From Roseburia inulinivorans DSM 16841 (GTDB lineage: Bacteria; Bacillota; Clostridia; Lachnospirales; Lachnospiraceae): DNA of 64,000 bases. A program made the position numbers and the translations under genes. Every line of letters starts with the position of its first letter. The stretch's first letter is position 1. Shown here one piece after another: positions 9,505-19,003 of the stretch. The stretch is from NCBI RefSeq assembly GCF_000174195.1, contig NZ_ACFY01000096.1:62001-126000 (forward strand), in the 5' to 3' direction. The notes under the pieces are model-generated. The model was not told the DNA's origin. It worked only from the letters and a program-made list of their open reading frames with translations, and made no database searches.

Positions 9505-10957
9505 TTACATACTTCCCTTTCCAGATACCACAACCTGAACTGTCCGCAATAATATTTTAATATCATTCGCCATACTCCAATGACAAATGTACTCTGTATC
9601 GAGTTTGACTACTTCTTCGAAATCTGTAATTTCACTTCTTCCTGAGACCTGCCAAAGTCCTGTAATACCAGGCTTTACCGACAATCTTGCTTTATGATGC
9701 AATTTATACTTCTCATATTCATCTACTGTAGGTGGTCTTGTCCCCACTAATGACATATCTCCCCTTAAAACATTAAAAAACTGTGGGAACTCGTCTAAGC
9801 TTAGTTTGCGAATCCAGTTTCCAATTCCCGGTATATATTCTCCTGTTTTCCGATCAATTTTACTGCCAATGATCCTTGGGTCGTTTTCCATTTTGAACAT
9901 CATACCATCTGCTATCTGATTTTGCTCCAAAAGATTTTTTTTTCGTTCTTCAGCATCCAGATACATCGTCCGGAATTTATACATATTAAATTTTCTGCCA
10001 TTTTGTCCCACTCTCTCCTGTTTAAAAAAAATCGGTCCTGGAGATTTTATAAAAATAATAGGTCCCAAAAAAAAGTATAAGTATAAGCGTAATGGCGGTT
10101 CCCACCAGCCCCCCAGCTATATCGAGCGTCCTTTTCATAAAATATTCTTTGTTGCTCACAATTCGAATACTGGATGTAAGTACTAAATATCCACATACCA
10201 TTTCAGCAGTCTGATTTTCACTTTGTGTCAAGCCATCCTGCATAATCGTGTAATGAACCACAATCCCCATCTCAGAAAACTCACGTGTATACTTTGCAGG
10301 AAATGACATATCATTTGGCAAAACAATAAGCACTTCATCTACCCAGTTCTTGCATACCCATTCTGTCATATTTTCTTCCAAAACGATCTGGATATTTTGG
10401 TATTGCTTCTCTTGTTTTATACAATCCATAAAAACAATACCTGATAACTTATAAGTTTGATAGTTATTCTCTCTGATTCTCTTTAATGCTTCTTCTGCCA
10501 TTTTTGATGTTGTAATCAATAACAGAGAGCAATTTCCTTCCTCTGTCTGATATTTTTTTACATGAAGTTTCCATAATGTTCTGGTCATCCACCCTATGCC
10601 TAATTGATAAATTCCCAAAAGAAACAATACTGTTCTTGAAAAATCATCTCCATCTTTTACAACAATCAGGTAAAAGCTTATAAATAATTCAAGTATGCAT
10701 ACCTGCTTTACGACAGACACAAACTCAACATAATACCCCCGCTTTAGGATATCCTTATACCCTTCCAAGAAGAATGCATATATGAATTCAAAAAGCACAA
10801 GAACAAGCATCATATTCTGATAAATAACTTTATGTGGATTTCCCCCAAAACCATGTCTGCTAAAATATGCTAATGCAAAGCAGACCTGCAGGCAAAGCAG
10901 ATCCAGAATAATAAAATCCAAATGCTTTAACCAGCCTTTATTCTTTCGCCGATACAT
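9505..10957 (-). pseudogene. WbaP/CpsE-type polyprenyl glycosylphosphotransferase, frameshifted
   Basis: The N-terminal frame has five hydrophobic segments and a CoA-binding-like middle region. The second frame holds the catalytic bacterial sugar transferase domain ([46 protein letters not shown]). The two meet at an eight-base run (A8 at 10067-10074); removing one base joins them as [14 protein letters not shown]. The restored protein is about 483 residues. The family puts the first sugar phosphate, usually glucose or galactose, onto undecaprenyl phosphate. It is first in the left-hand operon, with GGGAG before the ATG and a promoter upstream. It may be intact in the organism if the extra base is an error. 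Confidence 0.88.
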
Positions 10958-11001
10958 ATTATCTCCCTATGTTTTACATATTTTCAATATTCAACCAGAT
11001 T

Positions 11002-11030
11002 ATTCTAACATAATACTCTGTGAAAAACAA
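11002..11030 (-). promoter_or_regulatory. Sigma-A-type promoter of the left-hand (rfb) operon
   Basis: On the minus strand TTGTTT (11025-11030) and TAGAAT (11002-11007) are 17 bases apart, about 45 bases upstream of the WbaP-like start. It should drive the whole leftward series through rfbFGH. The match is good; no transcript data. Confidence 0.6.
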
Positions 11031-11061
11031 TTTTAACGCCTGCTCTCACTCACCTAGGAAT

Positions 11062-11090
11062 TTGCAAGCTTTTATTTATTATGCTACAAT
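11062..11090 (+). promoter_or_regulatory. Sigma-A-type promoter of the DUF6056 gene
   Basis: TTGCAA (11062-11067) and TACAAT (11085-11090) have the ideal 17-base spacing, and ATGC before the -10 gives an extended TG motif. A leader of about 63 bases leads to the ATG at 11160. It diverges from the promoter of the rfb operon 32 bases away. Confidence 0.65.
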
Positions 11091-11159
11091 AACCCGTGTC
11101 TGCCTTCAAGGCTTCGTAACAAATTTTAAATTATAATTAATAAATAGGGTAAAACATTT

Positions 11160-12506
11160 ATGAATAAAAATTTTTTTAGACAATACAATAAATTAATACT
11201 TGGTTCAATAATTTTATTTTTTACTGCATTACTTTTTAATCATTGGACTCCCTACGCAGCCGATGATTACAGCTATATGTTCAACTTATCCGATGGCTCA
11301 CGTATGACTTCCATTGGGCAGATTTTTTCGTCCCTGGCTGTACACTATACAAAGTATGGCAACGGACGCCTTGTTTCCCACTTTTTTGTTATGCTTTTTC
11401 TGATTGGTTCCAAGTGGATTTTCAATCTCGTGAATGCATTTCTTTTTGTGTTGCTTATATTAAGCATTTATCATTTGACCTCTCATAAAAAAGCTTGCAG
11501 CCTTTTACTTTTTTTTGCAATTCCAACTTTATTATGGCTTTATATGCCTGCCTATGGTCAGATTTTTTTATGGTTGGATGGTTCCATTAATTATATGTGG
11601 AGTTATCTGTTTGCTCTGTTGTTTCTGTCAGTCTATATTACTTTATTACGAGGAAAATCTCTGTTAAACCAAACCTGGAAGTTGATCCTGTTCTGTGTAT
11701 TTACATTCCTTTTTGGAAATTACTCAGAGAATGTATCTTTTTCCGTTATCTTTACCGGTTTTCTTCTTCTGTGCATTACAATGTACAGACAGAAAAGTAT
11801 CAGGAAATTTTTTATTTATATTTTTCCGATTGCATGTGGGGCTCTTGGATATCTGATCTTACTGTTAAGTCCTTCCGGAAGTGCCAAGTTCTCCGAAAAT
11901 CTATCGCTTTCGCTGCTTTTTAAAAATGCGATTGCGATATTTACAGAATATTATAATGCCTGTCGGATCCCTTTGATTCTGTTTTTTGTACTTCTTGGCA
12001 TTGCGATTTATCACAAATTGAATAAGACAGAGATTCTCATTGCGCTCTCCTTCTTTTTCATCAGTGTCATATCTTCCGGCATGCTTATGATTGCAAGCTA
12101 TCTGCCAGAGCGAAGCCTTGCCAATGGAATTGTGTTTCTTCTGATTGGAATTGTCCAATTGCTGCAATTATTGCGCGAACATGTACGCTTAGAATGTATC
12201 TCCCTGTGTGTGTGCATTTATCTTCTGGTCAGCAGTCTGATGTCGTACTGGGAAGGTTCCTACGATATTTACCGGGTGCATAAGGAACAGGCAGTTCGTG
12301 ATGCTGCAATAGAGAACTCTGTAAATTCCGGCAACATGACAATTGGTGTACCAATTATTACTTCCACAACCAAGTATAGCTGTAAATATGGCTTGTTAGA
12401 TTTGAACGGAAAGGATGCTAAGGATCCATTTCCAAATGTGTATGTTGCAAAATACTACGGTTTAGATCAAATTTATGTAATTTATCCTGATTTGGATAAT
12501 GAATAA
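11160..12506 (+). CDS. DUF6056-type GT-C-like membrane protein
   Basis: A 448-residue integral membrane protein and the only plus-strand gene here. After a first membrane segment it has AADDYSYMF (residues 33-41), the acidic pair found in the first outer loop of GT-C glycosyltransferases and in DUF6056 proteins. About ten hydrophobic segments follow and a short soluble tail of about 100 residues (from YWEGSYDIYRV) ends the protein. The likely role is transfer of a sugar from a polyprenyl-phosphate donor on the outer face, but no reaction is established for the family. A weak TAGGG box lies upstream of the ATG, a clear promoter in front and a terminator behind, so it is a single-gene unit. Confidence 0.8.
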   Translation: MNKNFFRQYNKLILGSIILFFTALLFNHWTPYAADDYSYMFNLSDGSRMTSIGQIFSSLAVHYTKYGNGRLVSHFFVMLFLIGSKWIFNLVNAFLFVLLILSIYHLTSHKKACSLLLFFAIPTLLWLYMPAYGQIFLWLDGSINYMWSYLFALLFLSVYITLLRGKSLLNQTWKLILFCVFTFLFGNYSENVSFSVIFTGFLLLCITMYRQKSIRKFFIYIFPIACGALGYLILLLSPSGSAKFSENLSLSLLFKNAIAIFTEYYNACRIPLILFFVLLGIAIYHKLNKTEILIALSFFFISVISSGMLMIASYLPERSLANGIVFLLIGIVQLLQLLREHVRLECISLCVCIYLLVSSLMSYWEGSYDIYRVHKEQAVRDAAIENSVNSGNMTIGVPIITSTTKYSCKYGLLDLNGKDAKDPFPNVYVAKYYGLDQIYVIYPDLDNE

Positions 12507-12522
12507 GTATTTTCTGTAAAAC

Positions 12523-12572
12523 AAAAAAGAAGAAGATCACTGACAATTTACTCAATGATTTTCTTCTTTTTT
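12523..12572. terminator. Bidirectional rho-independent terminator
   Basis: A 17-base-pair stem (arms 12523-12539 and 12556-12572, one G-U pair) with a 16-base loop. It is flanked by A6 on the left and T6 on the right, so it works for both the plus-strand DUF6056 gene and the convergent minus-strand gene. Confidence 0.85.
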
Positions 12573-12576
12573 CATA

Positions 12577-13441
12577 TTATCCATTATTACTTATTTTATG
12601 ATCTCTCTCTATCAGAATCACGCGGAATCTGTCTCCTTTTCGATATCCAAATACACGCTGTTTTTCACTATATCGAAATTTCATTATCGTCTGAGAATAT
12701 CCTGCAAAATAATTTTTCTTACCTGCGCCATGATACCTCTTGTATTCCAATCCATCATCCCGGTCTATCGTATCCCATGATTCATGCTGAACAAATTTAT
12801 CCAGTGTTCCTAGCAACTGCTTATATTCGCTTTCTTCAAGCTGATCCGGACCTGACTTTTTCTCCAACAAACTACAATCTATTCTTGTCCCCTCATATCT
12901 GATTTTCAGATAATCACATCTGTCTATATTTAGGTCTATGTAATGATTTTGTGCAAGATATCGTGGTGAATATATAGATAACACCTCATATTTTTGGCTG
13001 CCTTTTTGTATATCTAACACACAATCCGTATATTTTTCAGACTTGAATGATAATAGTGAAAATCCATTCTCTGCGGCCTCTGCCAGTGCAGTTGCAGTGA
13101 CACTTTCTTGCTGCCAGACATTTAAAGGACATTTCATCCGAAAGTTTTCCTTCACTTATCACATCATTCTTATCATCTGTCATATGTCTGATAATTTTTT
13201 GGTTTACCGTAATCTCGATTTCTTTACTGCCTACATATTTATTTTTTAACTCACTGATTTTTCCGATATCTATATATTCTCCGCGAAAAGGATTCTTTCC
13301 CTTCTGTATCATTGCAAGCAATGCCTGAATAACGGTCGACTTTCCCATGGAATTTTTTCCTGCAAGCAGTGTCAGATTTTTAAAGTGAAACTCTGCCTCT
13401 TCAAAACATTTTAACCCTTTAATTGTCAGCTCATTTATCAT
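12577..13441 (-). pseudogene. AAA/RecF-like ATPase remnant, frameshifted and shortened
   Basis: The first frame (from 13441) starts like RecF/OLD-type ABC-ATPases: INELTIKGLKCFEEAEF followed by a Walker A loop, AGKNSMGKST (residues 27-36). Around 13130-13155 coding sense moves to another frame (KCPLNVWQQESVTATALAEAAENG) that runs to 12577. Losing one A near 13146 would join them as about 288 residues. No signature motif or Walker B is visible in the second part, and the joined protein is shorter than usual ATPases of this type, so the gene seems degraded beyond a single frameshift. The ribosome site GAGGAG overlaps the DUF262 stop, so the two were one operon. Confidence 0.6.
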
Positions 13442-13445
13442 TTAT

Positions 13446-14420
13446 TTATCTCCTCAGATAATTAATCCATCGACTTATATTAGCATAGGTTACCGATGTG
13501 TCATGCAGCATGCTGTACAAATATGATCTCTCGTCATATAATTCCCTCAAATTTCCACGTATGTCATTCATACAAATTGCAATTGCCATAAATATAGACT
13601 TATATTTCTCATCAAATCTTCTATTTACAATCCTCACTGTTTTTTCATAATCAATCTCTTCACACCTACTGCATGTATGCAAAACGCATTCTACAAAGTC
13701 GTCAATATATCCATCTCTCAGATTATCCATTTCATAGATTGCATTTTCCAACAGATATTGTTCATTCGTAATATATCTGTCTTCATCCACATTTACTTTA
13801 TTTGTATATGCCATCCAAATAACAAGCATATAAAAAATATTTATTTCATTTAATGATCTAACCAATCCCGTTCTTTGAAATTTACAAAGTACTTCTCTGA
13901 TTCTTTCGATCAACTCTATCCTTGAGTCTTTATAGATAATCTTGCGTATTGCATATTCCCTGTTTTCCGTCCAGTTTTCGATAAATTTTCCTGTCAGCAT
14001 ATGCATGTATTTCGGCGATCGGTATTCAATAATCTGAACAGGAACCACTGTGCGCATGATCATACTGGCTAATCTTGGATTTTCATGATCAATCTCATAG
14101 AAACTCATTCGGCGATCTGCATCATCCTGGTCAATTTCGATTCCCATATTATTTTTCAAAAACTGTAACAGACTATATATGGTATCTTTGGATTCCAGAA
14201 CAAGATAGTCTCCATTTTGCTGTTCCGAAACATAGATTGGCGGCATTGGTATTCCAAGTTCAATTGCTTCTACTGCATTCCTCACAATGTTTCTGATCCT
14301 ATTTCTGTTACGCCTGACTGGAGCAAATAAAAGCCTGTCATCTTCATCCATCCACCAAATTTCCTGTATTGAATATTTTCTTTCATAAATATCAATTGCA
14401 TCTCGCTCACTATAAAACAT
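13446..14420 (-). CDS. DUF262-like protein lacking the DGQQR motif
   Basis: About 324 residues. The N-terminal part follows the DUF262 (ParB/Srx-like) layout: an aromatic W region, RNRIRNIVRNAVEAIELGIPMPPIYV, then a beta turn where DUF262 proteins carry DGQQR. Here that site reads LESKDT (about residues 75-80), so the nucleotide-hydrolysing motif seems lost. The rest is helical and charged. DUF262 proteins with the motif are found in type IV restriction (GmrS) and other defence loci. The neighbouring ATPase remnant suggests a former two-gene system. The start is the ATG behind AGAGGG; an ATG 15 bases upstream has no ribosome site. Function unknown. Confidence 0.6.
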   Translation of the reverse strand: MFYSERDAIDIYERKYSIQEIWWMDEDDRLLFAPVRRNRNRIRNIVRNAVEAIELGIPMPPIYVSEQQNGDYLVLESKDTIYSLLQFLKNNMGIEIDQDDADRRMSFYEIDHENPRLASMIMRTVVPVQIIEYRSPKYMHMLTGKFIENWTENREYAIRKIIYKDSRIELIERIREVLCKFQRTGLVRSLNEINIFYMLVIWMAYTNKVNVDEDRYITNEQYLLENAIYEMDNLRDGYIDDFVECVLHTCSRCEEIDYEKTVRIVNRRFDEKYKSIFMAIAICMNDIRGNLRELYDERSYLYSMLHDTSVTYANISRWINYLRR

Positions 14421-14479
14421 TTTTCCCTCTTTCATTCAGAAAAATATCACATATCATTTACTTCATAAATTCCAAGTCA

Positions 14480-16111
14480 CTAAAATCTTACCACAATATA
14501 ATCATCATATTCCCTGATATACCCTTCTAACGGATATTCATTCAATTGTTCTTCCTGTTCCAACGCTTTCTCATAGAGTTCGGTTCCACCCCAGATCAAT
14601 TGATATCCGCGCTCTTCGAACAGTCTTATCATTTCTCGGTTATATCCTTCATAGATATAGAATCCCGGAATCGCCCAGTCGATCAGTGACCAGGAAAGTG
14701 TCTGCACATAGACATACCGTTCTCCAGTTTCCTCCTCCATCCAGTCGTTCAGGTCTTTGATCACCGAATATCCCGGTGTGTCGGAACCCATGGAACACTT
14801 TTCCAGAATTGCAGGATTCAGTTCATAACTACCGATAAATACAACCGGTTTTTCTGCAATATTATACCCACCTTTCTGAAGATCATATGCTACCTGATCT
14901 ACCACTGCCAGCTCACTCTGATTCTTCTCATATTCAAAAGCAAACCAATGATTCAGATCAAACGCCGAATTATATACAACAGAGATTACCAGAACCATTC
15001 CAATTACATTGATCAGCTGGTATCTGCATTTCAGAATCACATAAGTCAGATAGAATAGTACCATTGCAACTAACAATGCTATCATCAGATTGGACCGATA
15101 TGGAAGTGCATCCCCCTGCGGCAGTGACAACACGAAAATAGATCCATAGCAAATAATGCCAAGAAACAAAATATATAAATTCTTTTTGTAAATGGAACCC
15201 GCAATAATAATAACTATAAACAAAATACTTGTGGCCACGAATAAACCAATCGGATAATAAGCTAACCCGACAAATACATAATCCCTCAAAATCTGCCGGA
15301 TAATCGTAAGGATTCTGCCTGGATATTTTAAGATTCGCAACATACTTCCAGCACTACGATAGCTGTATGACTCAATTCCAAATATTGCCATACAGACTTT
15401 TGTAATCAACGACCTCTCCACGATCGCATATACAAGAACTCTTCCAACAAGAAAAAGGCTCATGAAAAATTGTTTAAATTTTCGGATCTGCATATGATTT
15501 GCACCAAAGCAGTCTACAATCATAATCAAAAGTACCCCGGTAAGAAAAACATTTGCCGCTGCCTCATAAAATCCGACCGATACCGATACCAAAAGGCTCA
15601 TTCCCAGTTTATGCAGAATCCGCTGTTTTTGCTCCAGATCATGTGTATACAAATAGTAGAAATCAAAAACCGCCATTCCAACAAGTGTATAAATAATTGG
15701 TACTCCATTCTGCAAATAATAAATAAATACCTCTGCAATCAGAGAATAATCTAAAAACATAGCTGAAAATACCGCATAGCAGGCAATCGGCAGCTTATCT
15801 CCGAGAATATACCTTAATACTGCTGACCAGACAATTGCTGCAAACATCAGAATCAATACTGCAGCAAACTCCATAATAAACGGTTCAAACCCTGTCACAT
15901 GAAACAGTTTATTAATCACATAGAAAGACCATCGCCCAATGGAAACACCCAGTCCGTCATCAAAGTATAGACCAATGCACACATCATCGATTCCCAGTGA
16001 AGAGTGTGTGATTTCATAACCGTATCCTGCAACTGCTGCAATTATAAGCGATACCATGTATATTTTATTTCTAAGAAAATATTCTATCTGTTTCCTTAAT
16101 TCGTAAATCAC
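14480..16111 (-). CDS. GtrII-type glucosyltransferase (PF14264-like)
   Basis: A 543-residue membrane protein with about ten hydrophobic segments and a C-terminal soluble part of about 130 residues. The first outer loop has LGIDDVCIGLYFDDGLGVSIGRW, matching the DD...GRW pattern of GtrII enzymes, which add a sugar from undecaprenyl-phosphate-sugar to a finished glycan outside the cell. The start is GTG with AAGGAG six bases upstream, overlapping the end of the epimerase gene. It is the last gene of the gtrB-gtrA module; the exact sugar cannot be read from sequence. Confidence 0.82.
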   Translation of the reverse strand: MIYELRKQIEYFLRNKIYMVSLIIAAVAGYGYEITHSSLGIDDVCIGLYFDDGLGVSIGRWSFYVINKLFHVTGFEPFIMEFAAVLILMFAAIVWSAVLRYILGDKLPIACYAVFSAMFLDYSLIAEVFIYYLQNGVPIIYTLVGMAVFDFYYLYTHDLEQKQRILHKLGMSLLVSVSVGFYEAAANVFLTGVLLIMIVDCFGANHMQIRKFKQFFMSLFLVGRVLVYAIVERSLITKVCMAIFGIESYSYRSAGSMLRILKYPGRILTIIRQILRDYVFVGLAYYPIGLFVATSILFIVIIIAGSIYKKNLYILFLGIICYGSIFVLSLPQGDALPYRSNLMIALLVAMVLFYLTYVILKCRYQLINVIGMVLVISVVYNSAFDLNHWFAFEYEKNQSELAVVDQVAYDLQKGGYNIAEKPVVFIGSYELNPAILEKCSMGSDTPGYSVIKDLNDWMEEETGERYVYVQTLSWSLIDWAIPGFYIYEGYNREMIRLFEERGYQLIWGGTELYEKALEQEEQLNEYPLEGYIREYDDYIVVRF

Positions 16112-17020
16112 TTAAATCTCCTTCTTAAGCCACTGGTAATAGTTTTCAATTCCCTGCACAATAGGTACTAACGGTACCTCATGGATACTCATAATCCGTT
16201 CATTATTGAGAATAATTTTCTTGGCATCCACGCTTCTCGCCGGAAGATACACTACCTCCGGTGCAAGATGCATTTCTTCCAACATTCGAATAATATCTCT
16301 CTGAGAAGTTCCTGTATTCGAGCTGATATTAAAAGTATCATAATTTCCCTGATAGTTGAATAATGAAATCAACATCCTGCATACATCGTCAATATAAATA
16401 TAGTCCCTGACGTTATTGCCATCTCCCCAAATTTCAATTTTCTCTCCTCGGATGGTTTTCTTAATAGCGGCATCAATAAATCCGACACCTTTATTAAAAT
16501 CCTGTCCCGGTCCATATGGATTTGATATCCGGGCAATCAGAATCTTTGTATGTGCCTGATAATTAAATGTTCGAATTGTATTTTCAATACAAAGCTTTAC
16601 ATTACCATAATGATTAATCGGTCTTGGAAGTGCATCTTCCACTATAGGCTGTATCTCCTGATTTCCATACACTGTTCCACCGGAAGACAGAAAAATCATC
16701 CGTATCTTCTGGTCAGTGATCATCTTACAAAGCTTTGTTGTCTGGATAAAGTCCCTCTCATATCCCTGAAGATACTTTTCATTGGAATTTCCAGGATTTA
16801 CAGTGCTGAGAGCATGTACTACATAATCCATACCTTCTAATGCATGTTCCAGTGTGTAATCATCAAAGAAATCCCCACATATATAATTTACGCCTGCTAT
16901 TTCATGCACAGGTTTTGACATATCGAAGCAGTATACTTCCATATCATTTTTTATCAGATGCCTTGAAAGATTCGATCCGATAAATCCTGCTCCACCTATG
17001 ACTAATACTTTTTTCTTCAT
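16112..17020 (-). CDS. NAD-dependent sugar epimerase/dehydratase (extended SDR)
   Basis: A 302-residue extended short-chain dehydrogenase with GGAGFIGSNL near the N-terminus, catalytic SSGGTVYG and YGNVK (Tyr-x3-Lys), and WGDGNNVRDYIYIDD for the nucleotide-sugar end. This is the layout of UDP-glucose/galactose epimerases and related enzymes. It sits between two GtrII-type genes, so it probably makes or changes the sugar that GtrB loads onto the lipid. That would make this a side-chain module with its own precursor supply. Substrate unproven. Confidence 0.85.
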   Translation of the reverse strand: MKKKVLVIGGAGFIGSNLSRHLIKNDMEVYCFDMSKPVHEIAGVNYICGDFFDDYTLEHALEGMDYVVHALSTVNPGNSNEKYLQGYERDFIQTTKLCKMITDQKIRMIFLSSGGTVYGNQEIQPIVEDALPRPINHYGNVKLCIENTIRTFNYQAHTKILIARISNPYGPGQDFNKGVGFIDAAIKKTIRGEKIEIWGDGNNVRDYIYIDDVCRMLISLFNYQGNYDTFNISSNTGTSQRDIIRMLEEMHLAPEVVYLPARSVDAKKIILNNERIMSIHEVPLVPIVQGIENYYQWLKKEI

Positions 17021-17027
17021 TTTTCTT

Positions 17028-18563
17028 TCATCTCACTTCAAAATTTGACCACTTAACAACAACCACTCCATCAATAATTTTTATGGAACCATCGCATGGA
17101 TAACAAGGCATCTTCTGAAAATTTTCACTTGCAATAATCGTCTCCCGATTCTCAGGTTCCTGATAAGTATAGCCACAATGTAATTCCAAAAATTCTTTAC
17201 CTGCATAATATGAAATAAAATCATGCATATTATTACTATATCCCTGCAGCTGAATATCATCAAACCTCCACAAAATTGGAATCGAGTCATCCATGCTTCC
17301 TGCCGCTCCATAAAACAATACTGGCAAGTTACTATTATATTTCTCTGTGCTTTTAATCTGTGAAATCACTTCTGTATAATACGCTGTTGCTGTCTCTTGT
17401 TGATAATTTGCTTTCAAATACGCTATATTATCTAACCGGATATAATAGATTGATAACAATATTGCAACTGTACAATAGAAAACCGAAATACCTTTCCAGA
17501 ATTTTCCTTTCAGATTTTCTTTTTCCAGAAGCACGATTGGATAAATCAATCCAAATACATATGGATAAATCATCAAAGTATGGATTACCGTCTTATCAGA
17601 AACTGCCATAACATAGATGATACTAATAGACAATGGTATCAAGCAACACAATACAAAGAAATATATTCTATTCCACAGTTCCATCCCCCTCTTGCATAAA
17701 CGTCTAAGCACTAACACTCCAACCATAAGGTAAACTGCCAGATAAAGAATGCGAACCGCTTTTTGATTTGAAATGCCACAAAACTCCCCTAATATAGGTT
17801 GTAAAAAACCAATATATGCGTTCTTCACAGAACCAATCAATGATTTGACCGTAACATCCGCCATATCATTAATTCCCTGATAATCTAATAATGTAACATG
17901 AAAATTGCGAATACAGATTGTATTACCTAAAAAATAACAAAGTATTCCTCCTAAAAGGGTTAACAAATATTTAAAAGCCTCTTTGATATTCTCTATAAAA
18001 TTCCTTGTTTCTGCATCACTTACTAGTATCAAAACAAAAAGTGTCGTTGCCACCCCAAAATAAGTCTGATAGATTCCCATTGAGAATCCCATCATTATTA
18101 TTGCCGGCAAAAATCCGTAAGAATATTTCACAGTCATATAAACAGCACTTATCATTAATAATACAGCAAACATATAGTAAGGAGCTGTAAACATATAAGC
18201 AAATAATGAAGTCATCGCCGGAAATGAAATGAGTAGTACCCCCACTAAAACAGCATATCCCGTATGTTTTATCTGAAATAATTCTGACAAAATCATTGCA
18301 CATACTGCAACAAGTAAAATACTGAGTAATCCATTCCACCAGGAACTACTATAGTTAAAAAAGTCAATTTTTGTAAGAAACTTCTGAATTAATCCAAGCG
18401 CCCATCTGCCGGATTCAAATGTCGTACCTACTCCAAAATAATTGACACTGTCATCATGATAACTGATTTTATTTGTCAATATATATCCATGTGTCACCAA
18501 ACCACATATAAGGACTGCTGCTCCCGCGAGCCATTTTTCCCTTGATTTTCCTGTACAAGACAT
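17028..18563 (-). CDS. GtrII-type glucosyltransferase (PF14264-like)
   Basis: A 511-residue membrane protein of the GtrII family, with about eleven hydrophobic segments and a soluble C-terminal tail of about 110 residues. The first outer loop carries SYHDDSVNYFGVGTTFESGRW, the same DD...GRW arrangement as the second GtrII gene of the module, but sequence between them has diverged widely. It would use a polyprenyl-phosphate sugar made by GtrB and flipped by GtrA. AAGGA lies upstream of the ATG, and the gtrA stop is two bases before the gene. Confidence 0.85.
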   Translation of the reverse strand: MSCTGKSREKWLAGAAVLICGLVTHGYILTNKISYHDDSVNYFGVGTTFESGRWALGLIQKFLTKIDFFNYSSSWWNGLLSILLVAVCAMILSELFQIKHTGYAVLVGVLLISFPAMTSLFAYMFTAPYYMFAVLLMISAVYMTVKYSYGFLPAIIMMGFSMGIYQTYFGVATTLFVLILVSDAETRNFIENIKEAFKYLLTLLGGILCYFLGNTICIRNFHVTLLDYQGINDMADVTVKSLIGSVKNAYIGFLQPILGEFCGISNQKAVRILYLAVYLMVGVLVLRRLCKRGMELWNRIYFFVLCCLIPLSISIIYVMAVSDKTVIHTLMIYPYVFGLIYPIVLLEKENLKGKFWKGISVFYCTVAILLSIYYIRLDNIAYLKANYQQETATAYYTEVISQIKSTEKYNSNLPVLFYGAAGSMDDSIPILWRFDDIQLQGYSNNMHDFISYYAGKEFLELHCGYTYQEPENRETIIASENFQKMPCYPCDGSIKIIDGVVVVKWSNFEVR

Positions 18564-18565
18564 GC

Positions 18566-19003
18566 TTATTTATCCTTTTTATTGAATACAAATATTTTGC
18601 TAAACACATAATTCAGTATTACCACAATTACGCTTACCAATATCTTAGCAACGAAGCCTTCCACTCCAAATAAGCTCTGCTTCACTCCAATATAATATAA
18701 TAGTGGAAGTCCGCCAATCTCAACCACTCCTGTAGCTATACGTGCTCCAAAAAACTTTACAACTTCTTTCCACACTTCTGCCACATTCCATGACTTACTC
18801 TCAAACACAAATAGTTTATTGGTTATATAAGCAAACACAACAGCTGTAAAACATGCGATTGCGTTACTTATCGTCATGTTGACAGCAGATGTCTTCATTA
18901 GCAGGCTATATACCACCCAGTTTACCAATGTTGTAGCCACTCCAAAAATAAGGTACATAATAACTTCTTTATACTTTAATAGTAATCTTTTAATTTTCTT
19001 CAT
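18566..19003 (-). CDS. gtrA: GtrA-family membrane protein
   Basis: A small protein of 145 residues with four membrane segments and the GtrA pattern (YLIFGVATTLVNWVVY, FFGARIATGVVE). GtrA proteins are thought to flip undecaprenyl-phosphate-glucose. The ATG at 19003 has AAGGA at the right distance; the ATG six bases upstream overlaps that box. It overlaps the end of gtrB by 14 bases, showing tight coupling. Confidence 0.92.
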   Translation of the reverse strand: MKKIKRLLLKYKEVIMYLIFGVATTLVNWVVYSLLMKTSAVNMTISNAIACFTAVVFAYITNKLFVFESKSWNVAEVWKEVVKFFGARIATGVVEIGGLPLLYYIGVKQSLFGVEGFVAKILVSVIVVILNYVFSKIFVFNKKDK

